A stretch of 64,000 nt of DNA from Pseudomonas chlororaphis subsp. aurantiaca (GTDB taxonomy: Bacteria; Pseudomonadota; Gammaproteobacteria; Pseudomonadales; Pseudomonadaceae). The stretch is from NCBI RefSeq assembly GCF_013466605.1, contig NZ_CP059162.1, positions 620,001 to 684,000 of the forward strand. Reading direction: 5' to 3'. A model generated the notes under the pieces. That model did no database searches, was not told where the DNA came from, and was given only the letters and a program-made list of their open reading frames with translations. The position numbers were made by a program, and so were the translations under genes. Shown here in pieces: positions 39,027 to 48,168 of the stretch (the stretch's first letter is position 1; every line of letters starts with the position of its first letter).

Positions 39027-42000
39027 GTGTCGATCCATGTCGCATTGCACCATGTCACGCATTACCGCTACGACCGCGCGGTCGAACTCGGCCCACAGAT
39101 CGTTCGCCTGCGTCCGGCGGCCCATAGCCGTACGCGGATTCTCTCCTATGCGCTGAAGGTCCAGCCCGAGCAGCACTTCATCAACTGGCAGCAGGACCCC
39201 CAGGGTAATTACCTGGCGCGCCTGGTCTTCCCGGAAAAGGCCGACGAACTGCGCATCGAAGTCGATCTGCTGGCGGAGATGGCGGTGTTCAATCCGTTCG
39301 ATTTCTTCCTCGAGCCCTACGCGGAGAAAATCCCCTTCGCCTATGCCGCCGACGAGCAACGCGAGCTGGCGCCTTACCTGGAAACCCTGCCGTTGACGCC
39401 AAAGTTCAAGGCTTACCTCGAGGGCATCGACCGCACGCCGATGCCGGCGGTGGATTTCCTGGTGGGCCTGAACCAGCGCCTGAGCGAAGATATCGGCTAC
39501 CTGATCCGCATGGAACCGGGCGTGCAGACGCCCGAGCAGACCCTGGACAAGGCTTCCGGCTCCTGCCGCGACTCCGCCTGGCTGCTGGTGCAACTGCTGC
39601 GCAACCTGGGGCTGGCCGCGCGTTTTGTTTCCGGCTACCTGATCCAGTTGACCGCCGACGTCAAATCCCTCGACGGCCCGTCCGGCACCGAGGTGGATTT
39701 CACCGACTTGCATGCCTGGTGCGAGGTGTACCTGCCCGGCGCCGGCTGGATCGGCCTGGACGCCACCTCCGGGCTGTTTGCCGGGGAAGGGCATATCCCA
39801 TTGGCCTGCAGCCCCGATCCGTCCTCGGCGGCGCCGATCAGCGGCCTGGTGGAGCCTTGCGAATGCGAGTTCAGCCACGAGATGTCGGTGGAGCGGGTCT
39901 GGGAAGCGCCGCGGGTCACCAAGCCCTACACCGAGGAGCAATGGCTGGCGATCCAGGCCCTGGGGCGGCAGATCGATGCCGACCTGCTGGAGGGCGACGT
40001 GCGCCTGACCATGGGCGGCGAACCGACCTTCGTCTCGATCGACGACCCGGATGGCGCCGAATGGAACACCGCGGCCCTCGGGCCGAACAAGCGCCGGCTG
40101 TCCGCCGAGCTGTTCCAGCGCATGCGCAACCACTACGCGCCCAAGGGACTGGTGCATTTCGGCCAGGGCAAGTGGTACCCGGGCGAGCAATTGCCGCGCT
40201 GGTCGCTGAACTGTTACTGGCGCCGCGATGGCATGCCGATCTGGCACAACGCCGCGCTGATTGCCGACGAGCACGAAGACTACGGCGCCGACAGCGAGCT
40301 GGCCGGGCGTTTCCTGGCCAGCGTCGCCGAACGCCTGAAGCTGCCGCCGCGCTTCGTGTTCCCGGCCTATGAAGACAATTTCTATTACCTGTGGCGCGAG
40401 GGCACCTTGCCGCAGAACGTGACTGCCGAGGATTCACGGCTGGCGGACGAACTGGAGCGCGCGCGCCTGCGCAAGGTGTTCAGCCAGGGCCTGGACAAGG
40501 TCATCGGCCAGGTCCTGCCGCTGGCCCGCACTGCCAGGGGCGACCAGTGGCAGAGCGGCCGCTGGTACCTGCGTGACACTCATTGCCGGCTGGTACCGGG
40601 GGACTCGCCCCTGGGTTATCGCCTGCCGCTGGCGTCCCAGCCCTGGGTGACGGCGGCGGAATATCCCTATGTGCACCCCACCGACCCGAACCAGGACCTG
40701 CCCGAGCTGCCGGACAGCGCGCAATTACGTGAACATGGTGCAGCGGCCGAGGCCGATGAACGGGTGCCGCAGATCGACCAGTCCGCCGACTGGCTGACCC
40801 GCACCGCGTTGTGCGCCGAGGCGCGGGGCGGGCGGTTGTACCTGTTCATGCCGCCCCTGGAACGCCTGGAGGATTACCTGGAGTTGGTCAGCGCCATCGA
40901 GGCCACCGCCGAAGAGCTGCATTGCCCGGTGCTGCTGGAGGGCTACGAGCCACCGAGCGATCCGCGCCTGAGCAACTTCCGCGTCACCCCCGATCCGGGG
41001 GTGATCGAGGTCAACGTGCAGCCGTCCGCCAGTTGGGACGAGCTGGTGGAGCGCACCGAATTCCTCTACGAAGAAGCCCGGCAGACCCGCCTGACCACCG
41101 AGAAATTCATGATCGACGGGCGCCACACCGGCACCGGCGGCGGCAACCACTTCGTGCTGGGCGGCGCGACGCCGGCGGATTCGCCATTTTTGCGCCGGCC
41201 GGACCTGTTGCGCAGCCTGATCAGCTACTGGCACAACCATCCGTCGTTGTCCTATCTGTTCTCCGGGCTGTTCATCGGCCCGACTTCCCAGGCGCCGCGG
41301 GTCGACGAGGCGCGCAACGATGCCTTGTACGAGCTGGAAATCGCCTTTGCGCAGATGCCCGAACCGGGCGAGGAGTGCCCGCCGTGGCTGGTCGACCGGC
41401 TGCTGCGCAACCTGCTGATCGACGTCACCGGCAACACCCACCGCGCCGAGTTCTGCATCGACAAGCTGTACTCGCCGGACGGCGCCACCGGGCGCCTGGG
41501 CCTGCTGGAGCTGCGCGCCTTTGAAATGCCACCCCATGCGCGCATGAGCCTGGCCCAGCAACTGTTGCTGCGGGCCTTGGTCGCACGCTTCTGGCGCGAG
41601 CCCTATGCGCCGGCCAAGCTGGCGCGCTGGGGCACCGAGCTGCACGACCGTTTCCTGTTGCCGCACTTTATCGAGCAGGACTTCGCCGACGTCATAGTCG
41701 AGCTCAACGCCGCCGGTTATCCGCTGCGCGCCGAGTGGTTCGCCGCGCACCTGGAGTTCCGTTTCCCCAAGGTCGGCGATTACGCGGTCGGCGGTGTCGA
41801 GCTGGAGCTGCGCCAGGCCCTGGAGCCTTGGCATGTGCTGGGGGAGGAGGGCTCCGCGGGCGGCACGGTACGTTATGTCGACTCGTCGCTGGAGCGCCTG
41901 CAGGTCAAGCTCACCGGGTTGGCGCCGCAGCGCTACCTGTTGACCTGCAACGGCGTCGCGGTGCCGCTGCAGCCCACCGGGCGGGTCGGGGAGTTTGTCG

Positions 42001-42302
42001 CTGGGGTGCGCTATCGGGCCTGGCAGCCGTTCAACTGCCTGCAACCGACCATCCCGGTGCATGCGCCCCTGGTGTTCGACCTGCTCGACACCTGGATGCA
42101 GCGTTCCCTGGGCGGTTGCCAGTACCACGTGGCCCACCCGGGCGGGCGCAACTACGACAGCCTGCCGGTGAATGCCAACGAGGCCGAAAGCCGGCGCATG
42201 GCGCGCTTCTTCCGCCTGGGGCACAGCCCTGGCACCTTGTCGGTGCCGAGCCTGACGATCAACGACGAGTTGCCGATGACACTCGATTTGCGACGTTTCT
42301 AA
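39027..42302 (+). CDS. Transglutaminase-like / DUF2126 fusion protein
   Basis: A very large (1091-residue), soluble protein. The N-terminal part (1-~290) is a bacterial transglutaminase-like module with a complete cysteine-protease triad: Cys180 in SGSCRDSAW, His229 in DLHAWCEVY, Asp245 in GLDATSG. The rest is DUF2126. It includes MGGEPTFVS (Glu332) and [12 protein letters not shown] (His708), which I read as the metal and substrate blocks of a circularly permuted glutamine-synthetase-like ligase. That assignment follows published comparative genomics and is not proven by activity. The start is GTG 39027, seven bases after AGGAGG. It is first in a three-gene operon; an intercistronic hairpin separates it from the next gene. 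No signal peptide is present. Confidence 0.88.
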   Translation: MSIHVALHHVTHYRYDRAVELGPQIVRLRPAAHSRTRILSYALKVQPEQHFINWQQDPQGNYLARLVFPEKADELRIEVDLLAEMAVFNPFDFFLEPYAEKIPFAYAADEQRELAPYLETLPLTPKFKAYLEGIDRTPMPAVDFLVGLNQRLSEDIGYLIRMEPGVQTPEQTLDKASGSCRDSAWLLVQLLRNLGLAARFVSGYLIQLTADVKSLDGPSGTEVDFTDLHAWCEVYLPGAGWIGLDATSGLFAGEGHIPLACSPDPSSAAPISGLVEPCECEFSHEMSVERVWEAPRVTKPYTEEQWLAIQALGRQIDADLLEGDVRLTMGGEPTFVSIDDPDGAEWNTAALGPNKRRLSAELFQRMRNHYAPKGLVHFGQGKWYPGEQLPRWSLNCYWRRDGMPIWHNAALIADEHEDYGADSELAGRFLASVAERLKLPPRFVFPAYEDNFYYLWREGTLPQNVTAEDSRLADELERARLRKVFSQGLDKVIGQVLPLARTARGDQWQSGRWYLRDTHCRLVPGDSPLGYRLPLASQPWVTAAEYPYVHPTDPNQDLPELPDSAQLREHGAAAEADERVPQIDQSADWLTRTALCAEARGGRLYLFMPPLERLEDYLELVSAIEATAEELHCPVLLEGYEPPSDPRLSNFRVTPDPGVIEVNVQPSASWDELVERTEFLYEEARQTRLTTEKFMIDGRHTGTGGGNHFVLGGATPADSPFLRRPDLLRSLISYWHNHPSLSYLFSGLFIGPTSQAPRVDEARNDALYELEIAFAQMPEPGEECPPWLVDRLLRNLLIDVTGNTHRAEFCIDKLYSPDGATGRLGLLELRAFEMPPHARMSLAQQLLLRALVARFWREPYAPAKLARWGTELHDRFLLPHFIEQDFADVIVELNAAGYPLRAEWFAAHLEFRFPKVGDYAVGGVELELRQALEPWHVLGEEGSAGGTVRYVDSSLERLQVKLTGLAPQRYLLTCNGVAVPLQPTGRVGEFVAGVRYRAWQPFNCLQPTIPVHAPLVFDLLDTWMQRSLGGCQYHVAHPGGRNYDSLPVNANEAESRRMARFFRLGHSPGTLSVPSLTINDELPMTLDLRRF

Positions 42303-42303
42303 A

Positions 42304-42352
42304 GCAGACGCGACGCCCGGATGTTTCACATATCCGGGCGTCATGTGTCTGC
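42304..42352 (+). promoter_or_regulatory. Intercistronic hairpin inside the transglutaminase operon
   Basis: An 11-bp perfect stem, GACGCCCGGAT / ATCCGGGCGTC, has a 9-nt loop and an outer GCAGAC / GTCTGC pair. It starts immediately after the first stop codon and has no T-run. It could set mRNA stability or partial termination between the first and second genes. Confidence 0.6.
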
Positions 42353-42389
42353 GTTAATCTGGCTTACCTTGCCGTCTGCCGAGCTCTCC

Positions 42390-44876
42390 ATGCCTGACCT
42401 GCTTGACCACTACCCGCTGACGACGGGTACCTACCACGAACTGCTCGACGCCAGCGGCGCGGTGCGCCCGCACTGGCGCCGCCTGTATGACCAGTTGCAG
42501 CGCAGCACGCCGGCGCAGTTGATGCAGCGCCAGGCCCTGCTGACCCGGCAGATCCAGGAAAACGGCGTCACCTACAACGTCTATGCCGACCCCAAGGGCG
42601 CCGACCGGCCGTGGGAGCTGGACCTGTTGCCCCATGTGATCGCCGCCGATGAGTGGCAACAGCTGTCCGCCGGGATCGCGCAACGGGCGCGTTTGCTCAA
42701 TGCGGTACTGGCCGACCTGTACGGTCCCCAGCGGCTGATCTGCGAAGGCCTGCTGCCGGCCGAACTGGTGTTCGGCCATAACAACTTTCTCTGGCCGTGC
42801 CAGGGCATCCAGCCACCGGACGGCGCCTTCCTGCACCTGTACGCGGTCGACCTGGCGCGCACCCCGGACGGGCGCTGGTGGGTCACCGCCGACCGTACCC
42901 AGGCGCCCTCCGGTGCCGGCTACGCCCTGGAAAACCGGATGATCGTGTCCCGGGCCTTTCCGGACCTGTACCGCGATCTGCAGGTGCAGCACCTGGCCGG
43001 CTTCTTCCGCACCCTGCAGGAAACCCTGGCACGCCAGGCGCCCCGGGACGACGAAGCGCCACTGATCGTGCTGCTGACCCCGGGACGTTTCAACGAAAGC
43101 TATTTCGAGCACCTGTACCTGGCGCGCCAGCTCGGTTATCCGCTGGTGGAGGGCGGCGACCTGACGGTGCGCGACGCCACGGTCTACCTCAAGACCCTGA
43201 GCGGCCTGCGGCGGGTGCACGCGATCATGCGCCGGCTCGACGACGACTTCTGCGACCCGCTGGAACTGCGCACCGACTCGGCCCTTGGCGTGCCGGGGCT
43301 GCTGGAGGCGGTGCGGCGGGGCCGGGTGCTGGTGGCCAATGCCCTGGGCAGCGGCGTGCTGGAGTCGCCAGGCCTACTGGGTTTCCTGCCGAAGATCAGC
43401 GAGTACCTGTTTGGCGAAGAACTGATTCTGCCGTCCGTCGCCACCTGGTGGTGCGGCGAGGCCCCGGTACTGGCCCAGGCCCTGGAGAAACTTCCGGAGC
43501 TGCTGATCAAGCCGGCATTCCCGTCCCAGAGTTTTGCCCCGTTGTTCGGCCGCGACCTCTGCGAGAAAGAGCGCCAGGCCCTGGCCGAGCGCATGCGGGC
43601 GCGGCCTTATGCCTACGTCGCCCAGGAACTGGCGCAGCTGTCCCAGGCGCCGGTCTGGCAGGCCGAGGACGGCCAGTTGCAACCGCGGGCCATCGGCATG
43701 CGGGTGTATGCCGTGGCCAGCCGCGATGGTTACCGGGTGCTGCCGGGCGGCTTGACCCGGGTGGCCGCCGAGGCCGATGCCGAAGTGGTATCGATGCAGC
43801 GCGGCGGCGCCAGCAAGGACACCTGGGTGCTGGGCGAGCGTGCGCCCAGCGGCGAACAGTGGAAGGGCCAGCGGACCATCGGCGTGCATGAGTTGGTGCG
43901 GCGCGATCCGTACCTGCCGTCGCGGGTGGTGGAAAACCTGTTCTGGTTCGGCCGTTACTGCGAGCGTTGCGATGGCAGCGCGCGGCTGTTGCGGATCATG
44001 CTGGCGCGTTATGTCGACGGCGATGACCCGCGGGCCTTGCAGGCGGCGGTCGACCTGGGCGAAAGCCTGATGTTGCTGCCGGACGAGGGTGAACTGCCCG
44101 AGCGCCTGTTGGCGGCCCTGCAGGGCGACGACTGGGCCTTCAGCCTGCGCTCCAACCTGCAGCGCCTGCAGTGGGCGGCGTCCCAGGTGCGCGGCAAGCT
44201 CTCGCGGGAAAACTGGCAGGCGCTGGTGGAGTTGCAGCGCGAAGCCCTGGCGCTGGAAGCCCGCGAGCCGGACTTCGGCGAGTTGCTGGACTTCCTCAAC
44301 CGCCTGGTGATGTCCCTGGCGGCGCTGTCGGGCTTCGCCCTGGACGACATGACCCGCGACGAAGGCTGGCGTTTTTTGATGATCGGCCGGCGTATCGAGC
44401 GCCTGCAGTTCCTCAGCAGCAGCCTGGCGGCCTTCCTGCGCAGCGCCACCGCGTTCGACCAGGCCGGGCTGGAGTGGCTGCTGGAACTGGGCAACAGCAG
44501 CATCACCTACCGTTCCCGCTACCTGGCGGTGGCGCAGTTGATCCCGGTGCTCGACCTGTTGCTGCTCGATGAACAGAACCCCCACGCGGTGCTGTTCCAG
44601 CTGAAGCTGGTGACCCGGACCCTCAATCGCTTGAACGACGAGTTCGGCGTGCCGCGCGAGGCCGGCTTGCCCAAGCTGGTGGGGCGCCTGTCGCGCTTCG
44701 ACCTGGGCTGCCTGGAAAACCCGCTGTTCGGCGAAGCCAGCGTGCGCGCGGCGCTCGAAGGCCTGGCCGACCTGTTGCAGGAAATCGCCGATGCCAGCGG
44801 GCAGGTCTCCGACCGCCTGGCGCTGCGGCATTTCGCCCATGTCGACGATGTCAGCCAACAAACGGTGTCCGTCTGA
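42390..44876 (+). CDS. Circularly permuted ATP-grasp / alpha-E fusion protein
   Basis: An 828-residue soluble protein. Residues 1 to about 490 are a circularly permuted, type-2 ATP-grasp domain (DUF404/DUF407), with blocks such as DGAFLHLYAVDLAR, ALENRMIVSRAFPDLYRDLQ and EGGDLTVRDATVYLKTL. From about residue 505 (PYLPSRVVENLFWFGRYCER) to the end is an all-helical alpha-E domain (DUF403). ATP-grasp enzymes form amide or peptide bonds via acyl phosphates; the substrate of this family is unknown. The ATG at 42390 is used; the open frame begins 23 codons earlier. Its stop overlaps the next start (TGATG), so the last two genes are translationally coupled. Confidence 0.9.
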   Translation: MPDLLDHYPLTTGTYHELLDASGAVRPHWRRLYDQLQRSTPAQLMQRQALLTRQIQENGVTYNVYADPKGADRPWELDLLPHVIAADEWQQLSAGIAQRARLLNAVLADLYGPQRLICEGLLPAELVFGHNNFLWPCQGIQPPDGAFLHLYAVDLARTPDGRWWVTADRTQAPSGAGYALENRMIVSRAFPDLYRDLQVQHLAGFFRTLQETLARQAPRDDEAPLIVLLTPGRFNESYFEHLYLARQLGYPLVEGGDLTVRDATVYLKTLSGLRRVHAIMRRLDDDFCDPLELRTDSALGVPGLLEAVRRGRVLVANALGSGVLESPGLLGFLPKISEYLFGEELILPSVATWWCGEAPVLAQALEKLPELLIKPAFPSQSFAPLFGRDLCEKERQALAERMRARPYAYVAQELAQLSQAPVWQAEDGQLQPRAIGMRVYAVASRDGYRVLPGGLTRVAAEADAEVVSMQRGGASKDTWVLGERAPSGEQWKGQRTIGVHELVRRDPYLPSRVVENLFWFGRYCERCDGSARLLRIMLARYVDGDDPRALQAAVDLGESLMLLPDEGELPERLLAALQGDDWAFSLRSNLQRLQWAASQVRGKLSRENWQALVELQREALALEAREPDFGELLDFLNRLVMSLAALSGFALDDMTRDEGWRFLMIGRRIERLQFLSSSLAAFLRSATAFDQAGLEWLLELGNSSITYRSRYLAVAQLIPVLDLLLLDEQNPHAVLFQLKLVTRTLNRLNDEFGVPREAGLPKLVGRLSRFDLGCLENPLFGEASVRAALEGLADLLQEIADASGQVSDRLALRHFAHVDDVSQQTVSV

Positions 44877-45781
44877 TGAGCGCTCATTACCAGATCTTCC
44901 ACGATACCCATTACCACTACGACAGCCCGGTTTCCCTGGCCCAGCAGCTGGCGCACCTGTGGCCGCGGGCCTGCGCCTGGCAGCATTGCAGCCAGCAGGA
45001 ACTGCTGATCAGCCCCGACCCCACCACCCGCCGCGACGAGCTGGATGTGTTCGGCAACCCGCTGACCCGACTGGCGTTCGAGCGCCCCCATGACGAGTTG
45101 CTGGTCAATGCGCAGCTGACGGTGGAGGTGCTGGCCCGGCCTGCTCTGGATTTCACCCGGTCATTGCCCTGGGACGCCACCCGCAGTGCGCTGACCTACA
45201 GCAGCCGGCCGTTGTCCGCGGCCTTGATGGAGGCGTGTCGTTACCGCTTCGAGTCGCCCTATGTGCACTTGAAGAAAAGCTTCGTCGATTTTTCCGAAAG
45301 CTGTTTCCCCGCCGGGCGTCCGTTGTTGCTGGGGGTACAGGCGTTGATGGAGAAGATCTTCAGCGAGTTCACCTTCGATGCCGAAGCCACCCAGGTGGCG
45401 ACGCCGCTGGTGGAGGTGCTGGAGCGGCGGCGCGGGGTCTGCCAGGACTTCGCCCACCTGATGCTGGTGTGTTTGCGTTCCCGTGGCCTGGCGGCGCGTT
45501 ATGTCAGCGGCTACCTGCTGACCCAGCCGCCACCGGGGCAGCCACGCTTGATCGGCGCGGACGCTTCCCATGCCTGGGTTTCGGTGTTCTGCCCGGTGCT
45601 TGGCTGGGTGGATTTCGACCCGACCAACAACGTGCAGCCGGCGCTCGAGCACATCACCCTGGCCTGGGGCCGGGACTTTTCCGACGTCTCGCCGTTGCGC
45701 GGGGTGATTCTCGGCGGCGGCAGCCACGACCCGGAAGTGCGGGTGACGGTGATGCCGCTGAATGAACGCATCTCTCTGTAG
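44876..45781 (+). CDS. Transglutaminase-like protein (stand-alone)
   Basis: A 301-residue protein with an N-terminal beta-rich bacterial transglutaminase N-domain (YQIFHDTHYHYDSPVSLAQQ) and a transglutaminase core. The triad is intact: Cys189 in RRGVCQDFAHLML, His232 in ASHAWVSVF, and an Asp in WVDFDPTNN (Asp248 by alignment to the first gene). Such bacterial proteins are generally predicted peptidases or amidases rather than cross-linking enzymes. It overlaps the ATP-grasp gene by one base and ends the operon. The final TAG falls at the edge of a palindromic repeat. Confidence 0.9.
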   Translation: MSAHYQIFHDTHYHYDSPVSLAQQLAHLWPRACAWQHCSQQELLISPDPTTRRDELDVFGNPLTRLAFERPHDELLVNAQLTVEVLARPALDFTRSLPWDATRSALTYSSRPLSAALMEACRYRFESPYVHLKKSFVDFSESCFPAGRPLLLGVQALMEKIFSEFTFDAEATQVATPLVEVLERRRGVCQDFAHLMLVCLRSRGLAARYVSGYLLTQPPPGQPRLIGADASHAWVSVFCPVLGWVDFDPTNNVQPALEHITLAWGRDFSDVSPLRGVILGGGSHDPEVRVTVMPLNERISL

Positions 45782-45878
45782 CGGCTGCCGCAGGCTGCGC
45801 TCGGGCGCGTAGCGGCTGTGCTTTTGTGGCCACAGGAAGGTTCTTCGAACCTTATCGCAGCCTGCGGCAGCGGCTACA
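45778..45878. repeat. About 100-bp imperfect palindrome, second repeat family
   Basis: The ends GTAGCGGCTGCCGCAGGCTGCG and the reverse-oriented CGCAGCCTGCGGCAGCGGCTAC flank an inner part with AAGGTTCTTCGAACCTT. A related element lies at 61541-61640. It is distinct in sequence from the REP elements. It begins inside the stop codon of the preceding gene. Confidence 0.75.
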
Positions 45879-45897
45879 GGTTTTACAGGAGTCGCTT

Positions 45898-46317
45898 ATG
45901 TTCCCGGTATCGATCAAGGGTGTGCTGCAATCCCCCGAAGGATTGGTGGTGCTGATGCTCAACGAGCGTGACGAGTGGGAGCTGCCCGGCGGGCGGATCG
46001 AGCTGGGGGAGACGGCGCCGCAATGCCTGGCGCGGGAGATCGAGGAAGAGCTGGATGTGCGGGTGGCGGTGGCGGAGCCGCTGGATTCGTACCTGTTCGA
46101 GGTCATCCCCGGCAAGCATGTCTTTATCTCGACCTATCGCTGCCGGCTCCTGGGCGGTTTTGTGCCGACCCTCAGCCACGAGCACAAGGAAATCGGCCTG
46201 TTCGCAGCGGACCAGCTACCGGTCAACCTGCCACAGGGTTATCGCGATTCGATTGTCAAAGCGTTGGGTATCCGAGGGTCGGTAATGGATAGCCGACCCC
46301 AGATCCCGAGGGCCTGA
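45898..46317 (+). CDS. Nudix hydrolase
   Basis: A 139-residue protein with a full Nudix box, GGRIELGETAPQCLAREIEE plus EL, in which the glutamates of the REIEEEL part bind metal. Nudix enzymes cleave nucleoside diphosphates linked to another group; the substrate here cannot be told. The ATG at 45898 follows ACAGGAG. It lies just after a palindromic repeat that separates it from the transglutaminase operon, so it is probably an independent unit. Confidence 0.88.
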   Translation: MFPVSIKGVLQSPEGLVVLMLNERDEWELPGGRIELGETAPQCLAREIEEELDVRVAVAEPLDSYLFEVIPGKHVFISTYRCRLLGGFVPTLSHEHKEIGLFAADQLPVNLPQGYRDSIVKALGIRGSVMDSRPQIPRA

Positions 46318-46341
46318 CAGGAGTATCAGGCCTGGCGGGTC

Positions 46342-46527
46342 TCAGGCCTTGGGGGCCTGATCGTCTACTGCATTGGCGTCGTCGGCGGCCACTTCGTCTT
46401 CTGTATCCGGGCTCGGTGCGCCGGCTTCTTCAGCGGCAGCTTTCTTGCGTTGCAGCTTTTCCTCTTTCTTCTGCTCCTTTGCCAGGTCTCGCTGACGTTT
46501 GGCGAAGGAGTAATTGGGTTTAGCCAT
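46342..46527 (-). CDS. Small highly charged protein of unknown function
   Basis: A 61-residue protein, MAKPNYSFAKRQRDLAKEQK followed by a KKEEKLQRKKAAAEEAG helix and an acidic tail (DTEDEVAADDANAVDD). The basic helical first half and acidic second half look like a nucleic-acid- or ribosome-associated small protein, but I have no family for it. I chose the ATG at 46527; the frame continues upstream into non-similar sequence. It is convergent with the Nudix gene and downstream of the LOG gene. Confidence 0.7.
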   Translation of the reverse strand: MAKPNYSFAKRQRDLAKEQKKEEKLQRKKAAAEEAGAPSPDTEDEVAADDANAVDDQAPKA

Positions 46528-46595
46528 GGGCGATCCTCTGGGGTCGAAGGTGAGGTTGAGCGGCGCGTATTCTGCCTTGTATCGGGGGCCGGCGG

Positions 46596-47183
46596 TTAAT
46601 CGGGTTTCTGCTCGGCCCATTTTGGGGCGACCGTGGGTTGCCAGGCCTCCAGCGCATCCAGCAGTGTGCGCGGCGAATCGCTCACTTGCAGCATGTCACG
46701 GTGTGGGGCGCGAACGAAGCCTTCGCCGACGATGTGATCGAGAAAACCAGTGAGTTTCTCGTAGAAGCCATTCACCTCCAGCAACCCCAGGGGCTTGGCG
46801 TGATAGCCCAATTGGCCCCAGGTCCAGACCTCGAACAATTCTTCCAGAGTGCCCAGGCCACCCGGCAGCGCGATAAAGGCATCGCTCAGCTCGGCCATGC
46901 GTGCCTTGCGGGCGTGCATGCCGTCGACCACCTCCAGGCGCGTCAGGCCCGGATGGCCGATTTCCTTGTCCTTGAGGCTCTGGGGAATGATGCCGATGAC
47001 TTCGCCACCGGCCGCCAGGGCCGCGTCGGCGACTATGCCCATCAGGCCGACGGCGCCACCGCCATAGACCAGGGTCAGCTTGCGTTCGGCCAGCTGGCGC
47101 CCGAGGGCTTCGGCGGCCTCGCGGTAGACCGGGTCGGTGCCGGTGCTGGCACCGCAGAACACACATACAGACGCTAAAGACAT
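46596..47183 (-). CDS. LOG-family (TIGR00730) nucleotide phosphoribohydrolase
   Basis: A 195-residue Rossmann-fold protein with the family signature [20 protein letters not shown] (near residue 107) and [16 protein letters not shown] near residue 41. Members hydrolyse nucleoside 5'-monophosphates to base and ribose phosphate, and some activate cytokinins. Bacterial members often act in nucleotide turnover. The ATG at 47183 is conserved-looking ([20 protein letters not shown]). It is divergent from azu; a possible 29-codon reading frame precedes it. Confidence 0.9.
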   Translation of the reverse strand: MSLASVCVFCGASTGTDPVYREAAEALGRQLAERKLTLVYGGGAVGLMGIVADAALAAGGEVIGIIPQSLKDKEIGHPGLTRLEVVDGMHARKARMAELSDAFIALPGGLGTLEELFEVWTWGQLGYHAKPLGLLEVNGFYEKLTGFLDHIVGEGFVRAPHRDMLQVSDSPRTLLDALEAWQPTVAPKWAEQKPD

Positions 47184-47243
47184 GCCTTACTCCATGGTCG
47201 ATGAGGGCCACAGAGTAATGGCTGGCCGGCCGCGCTCCAAGGG

Positions 47244-47333
47244 TCAATCCCCGCGGCGGGGGCTTTCACAGGTGCCGCTGGCGCCACAGGCGTAGGCGGC
47301 GAGCAGGCTGCGGAACAGGCTGTTGAGATGCAT
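47244..47333 (-). CDS. Possible 29-residue small protein upstream of the LOG gene
   Basis: The frame reads MHLNSLFRSLLAAYACGASG then TCESPRRGD. A GGAG site sits 8 nt before the ATG, which is the usual spacing. The short amphipathic N-terminus and two cysteines give little functional hint. It lies 60 bp before the LOG gene on the same strand, so it could be a leader peptide or an independent small protein. I have no conservation data, so the call is tentative. Confidence 0.4.
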   Translation of the reverse strand: MHLNSLFRSLLAAYACGASGTCESPRRGD

Positions 47334-47438
47334 GGCGGACACTCCGATAGTGATGTGCGCCGAGCATAGGTCCGCGGCCGTTGGCTGGCTGTTTGATTCT
47401 CTCGATCAGGCCGATAGCGCAAAGTTGTATACAATTTG

Positions 47439-47452
47439 TTGATGTAAATCAT
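47439..47452 (+). promoter_or_regulatory. ANR/FNR box of the azurin gene
   Basis: TTGAT-GTAA-ATCAT matches the ANR/FNR palindrome TTGAT-N4-ATCAA with one mismatch. Azurin expression is known to respond to ANR in P. aeruginosa. The site is 81 bp upstream of the start codon. Confidence 0.8.
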
Positions 47453-47532
47453 AGGAACTTGTGAAAAATTCAGGCAGTCTTCACCTTCATGGATTCAGAT
47501 GGATTTTGTTAACCCTGCCTTGGAGATTCACC

Positions 47533-47979
47533 ATGTTTGCCAAACTCGTTGCGGTATCCCTGTTGACACTGGCCAGCAGCCAGCTGATGGCCGCCGAATG
47601 CAAGGTCGATGTCGATTCCACCGACCAGATGTCCTTCAACACGAAGGAAATCACCATCGACAAGAGCTGCAAGACCTTCACCGTGAACCTGACCCACTCC
47701 GGCAGCCTGCCGAAGAACGTCATGGGCCATAACTGGGTGCTGAGCAAAAGCGCGGACATGGCCGGCATCGCGACCGACGGCATGGCTGCCGGCATTGATA
47801 AGGACTACCTGAAACCAGACGACAGCCGCGTCATCGCCCACACCAAGATCATCGGCGCCGGCGAAAAAGACTCGGTGACCTTCGACGTGTCGAAGCTGAC
47901 CGCGGGCGAAAGCTACGAGTTCTTCTGCTCGTTCCCGGGCCACAACTCGATGATGAAAGGCGCCTTGGTGCTGAAATGA
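47533..47979 (+). CDS. azu: Azurin precursor
   Basis: Small blue copper protein that carries electrons in the periplasm, for example to cytochrome-dependent or denitrification partners. The 148-residue precursor has a 20-residue signal peptide ([20 protein letters not shown]) and a 128-residue mature protein. All copper ligands are present in mature numbering: Gly45, His46, Cys112, His117 and Met121. The Cys3-Cys26 disulfide is also present. A canonical terminator follows. Confidence 0.98.
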   Translation: MFAKLVAVSLLTLASSQLMAAECKVDVDSTDQMSFNTKEITIDKSCKTFTVNLTHSGSLPKNVMGHNWVLSKSADMAGIATDGMAAGIDKDYLKPDDSRVIAHTKIIGAGEKDSVTFDVSKLTAGESYEFFCSFPGHNSMMKGALVLK

Positions 47980-47996
47980 TCGGTTGATTCCGAGTG

Positions 47997-48027
47997 AAAA
48001 AAAGCGCCCTTCGGGGCGTTTTTTTGT
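47997..48027 (+). terminator. Terminator after azu
   Basis: CGCCC-TTCG-GGGCG stem with a UUCG loop, an A-run before and seven T after. Confidence 0.92.
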
Positions 48028-48038
48028 GGGCGGGCGGT

Positions 48039-48097
48039 TGCGGGCAAGCCTCGTTTCCTCAAGCTTGTGTAGGAGCGAAGCTTGCTTGCGATAGCGC
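48039..48097. repeat. REP pair between azu and nadE
   Basis: Inverted REP cores: TTGCGGGCAAGCCTCG and GTAGGAGCGAAGCTTGC followed by TTGCGATAGCG. Confidence 0.75.
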
Positions 48098-48117
48098 CAG
48101 CCCGGCCAACACACAAC

Positions 48118-48152
48118 AAAAAGCCCGCCGAGATTTCCCGCGGCGGGCTTTT
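48118..48152 (-). terminator. Terminator of the pncB-nadE operon
   Basis: On the minus strand, GCCCGCC / GGCGGGC (7 bp) is followed by a T-run (AAAAA on the plus strand at 48118-48122). Confidence 0.85.
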
Positions 48153-48168
48153 GCATCACCTCATGAAC

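Noticed and set aside
39027..45781. Reading the operon as a classical protein cross-linking transglutaminase system.
   Set aside because: Bacterial members with these domain partners are mostly predicted amidases or peptidases; there is no export signal.
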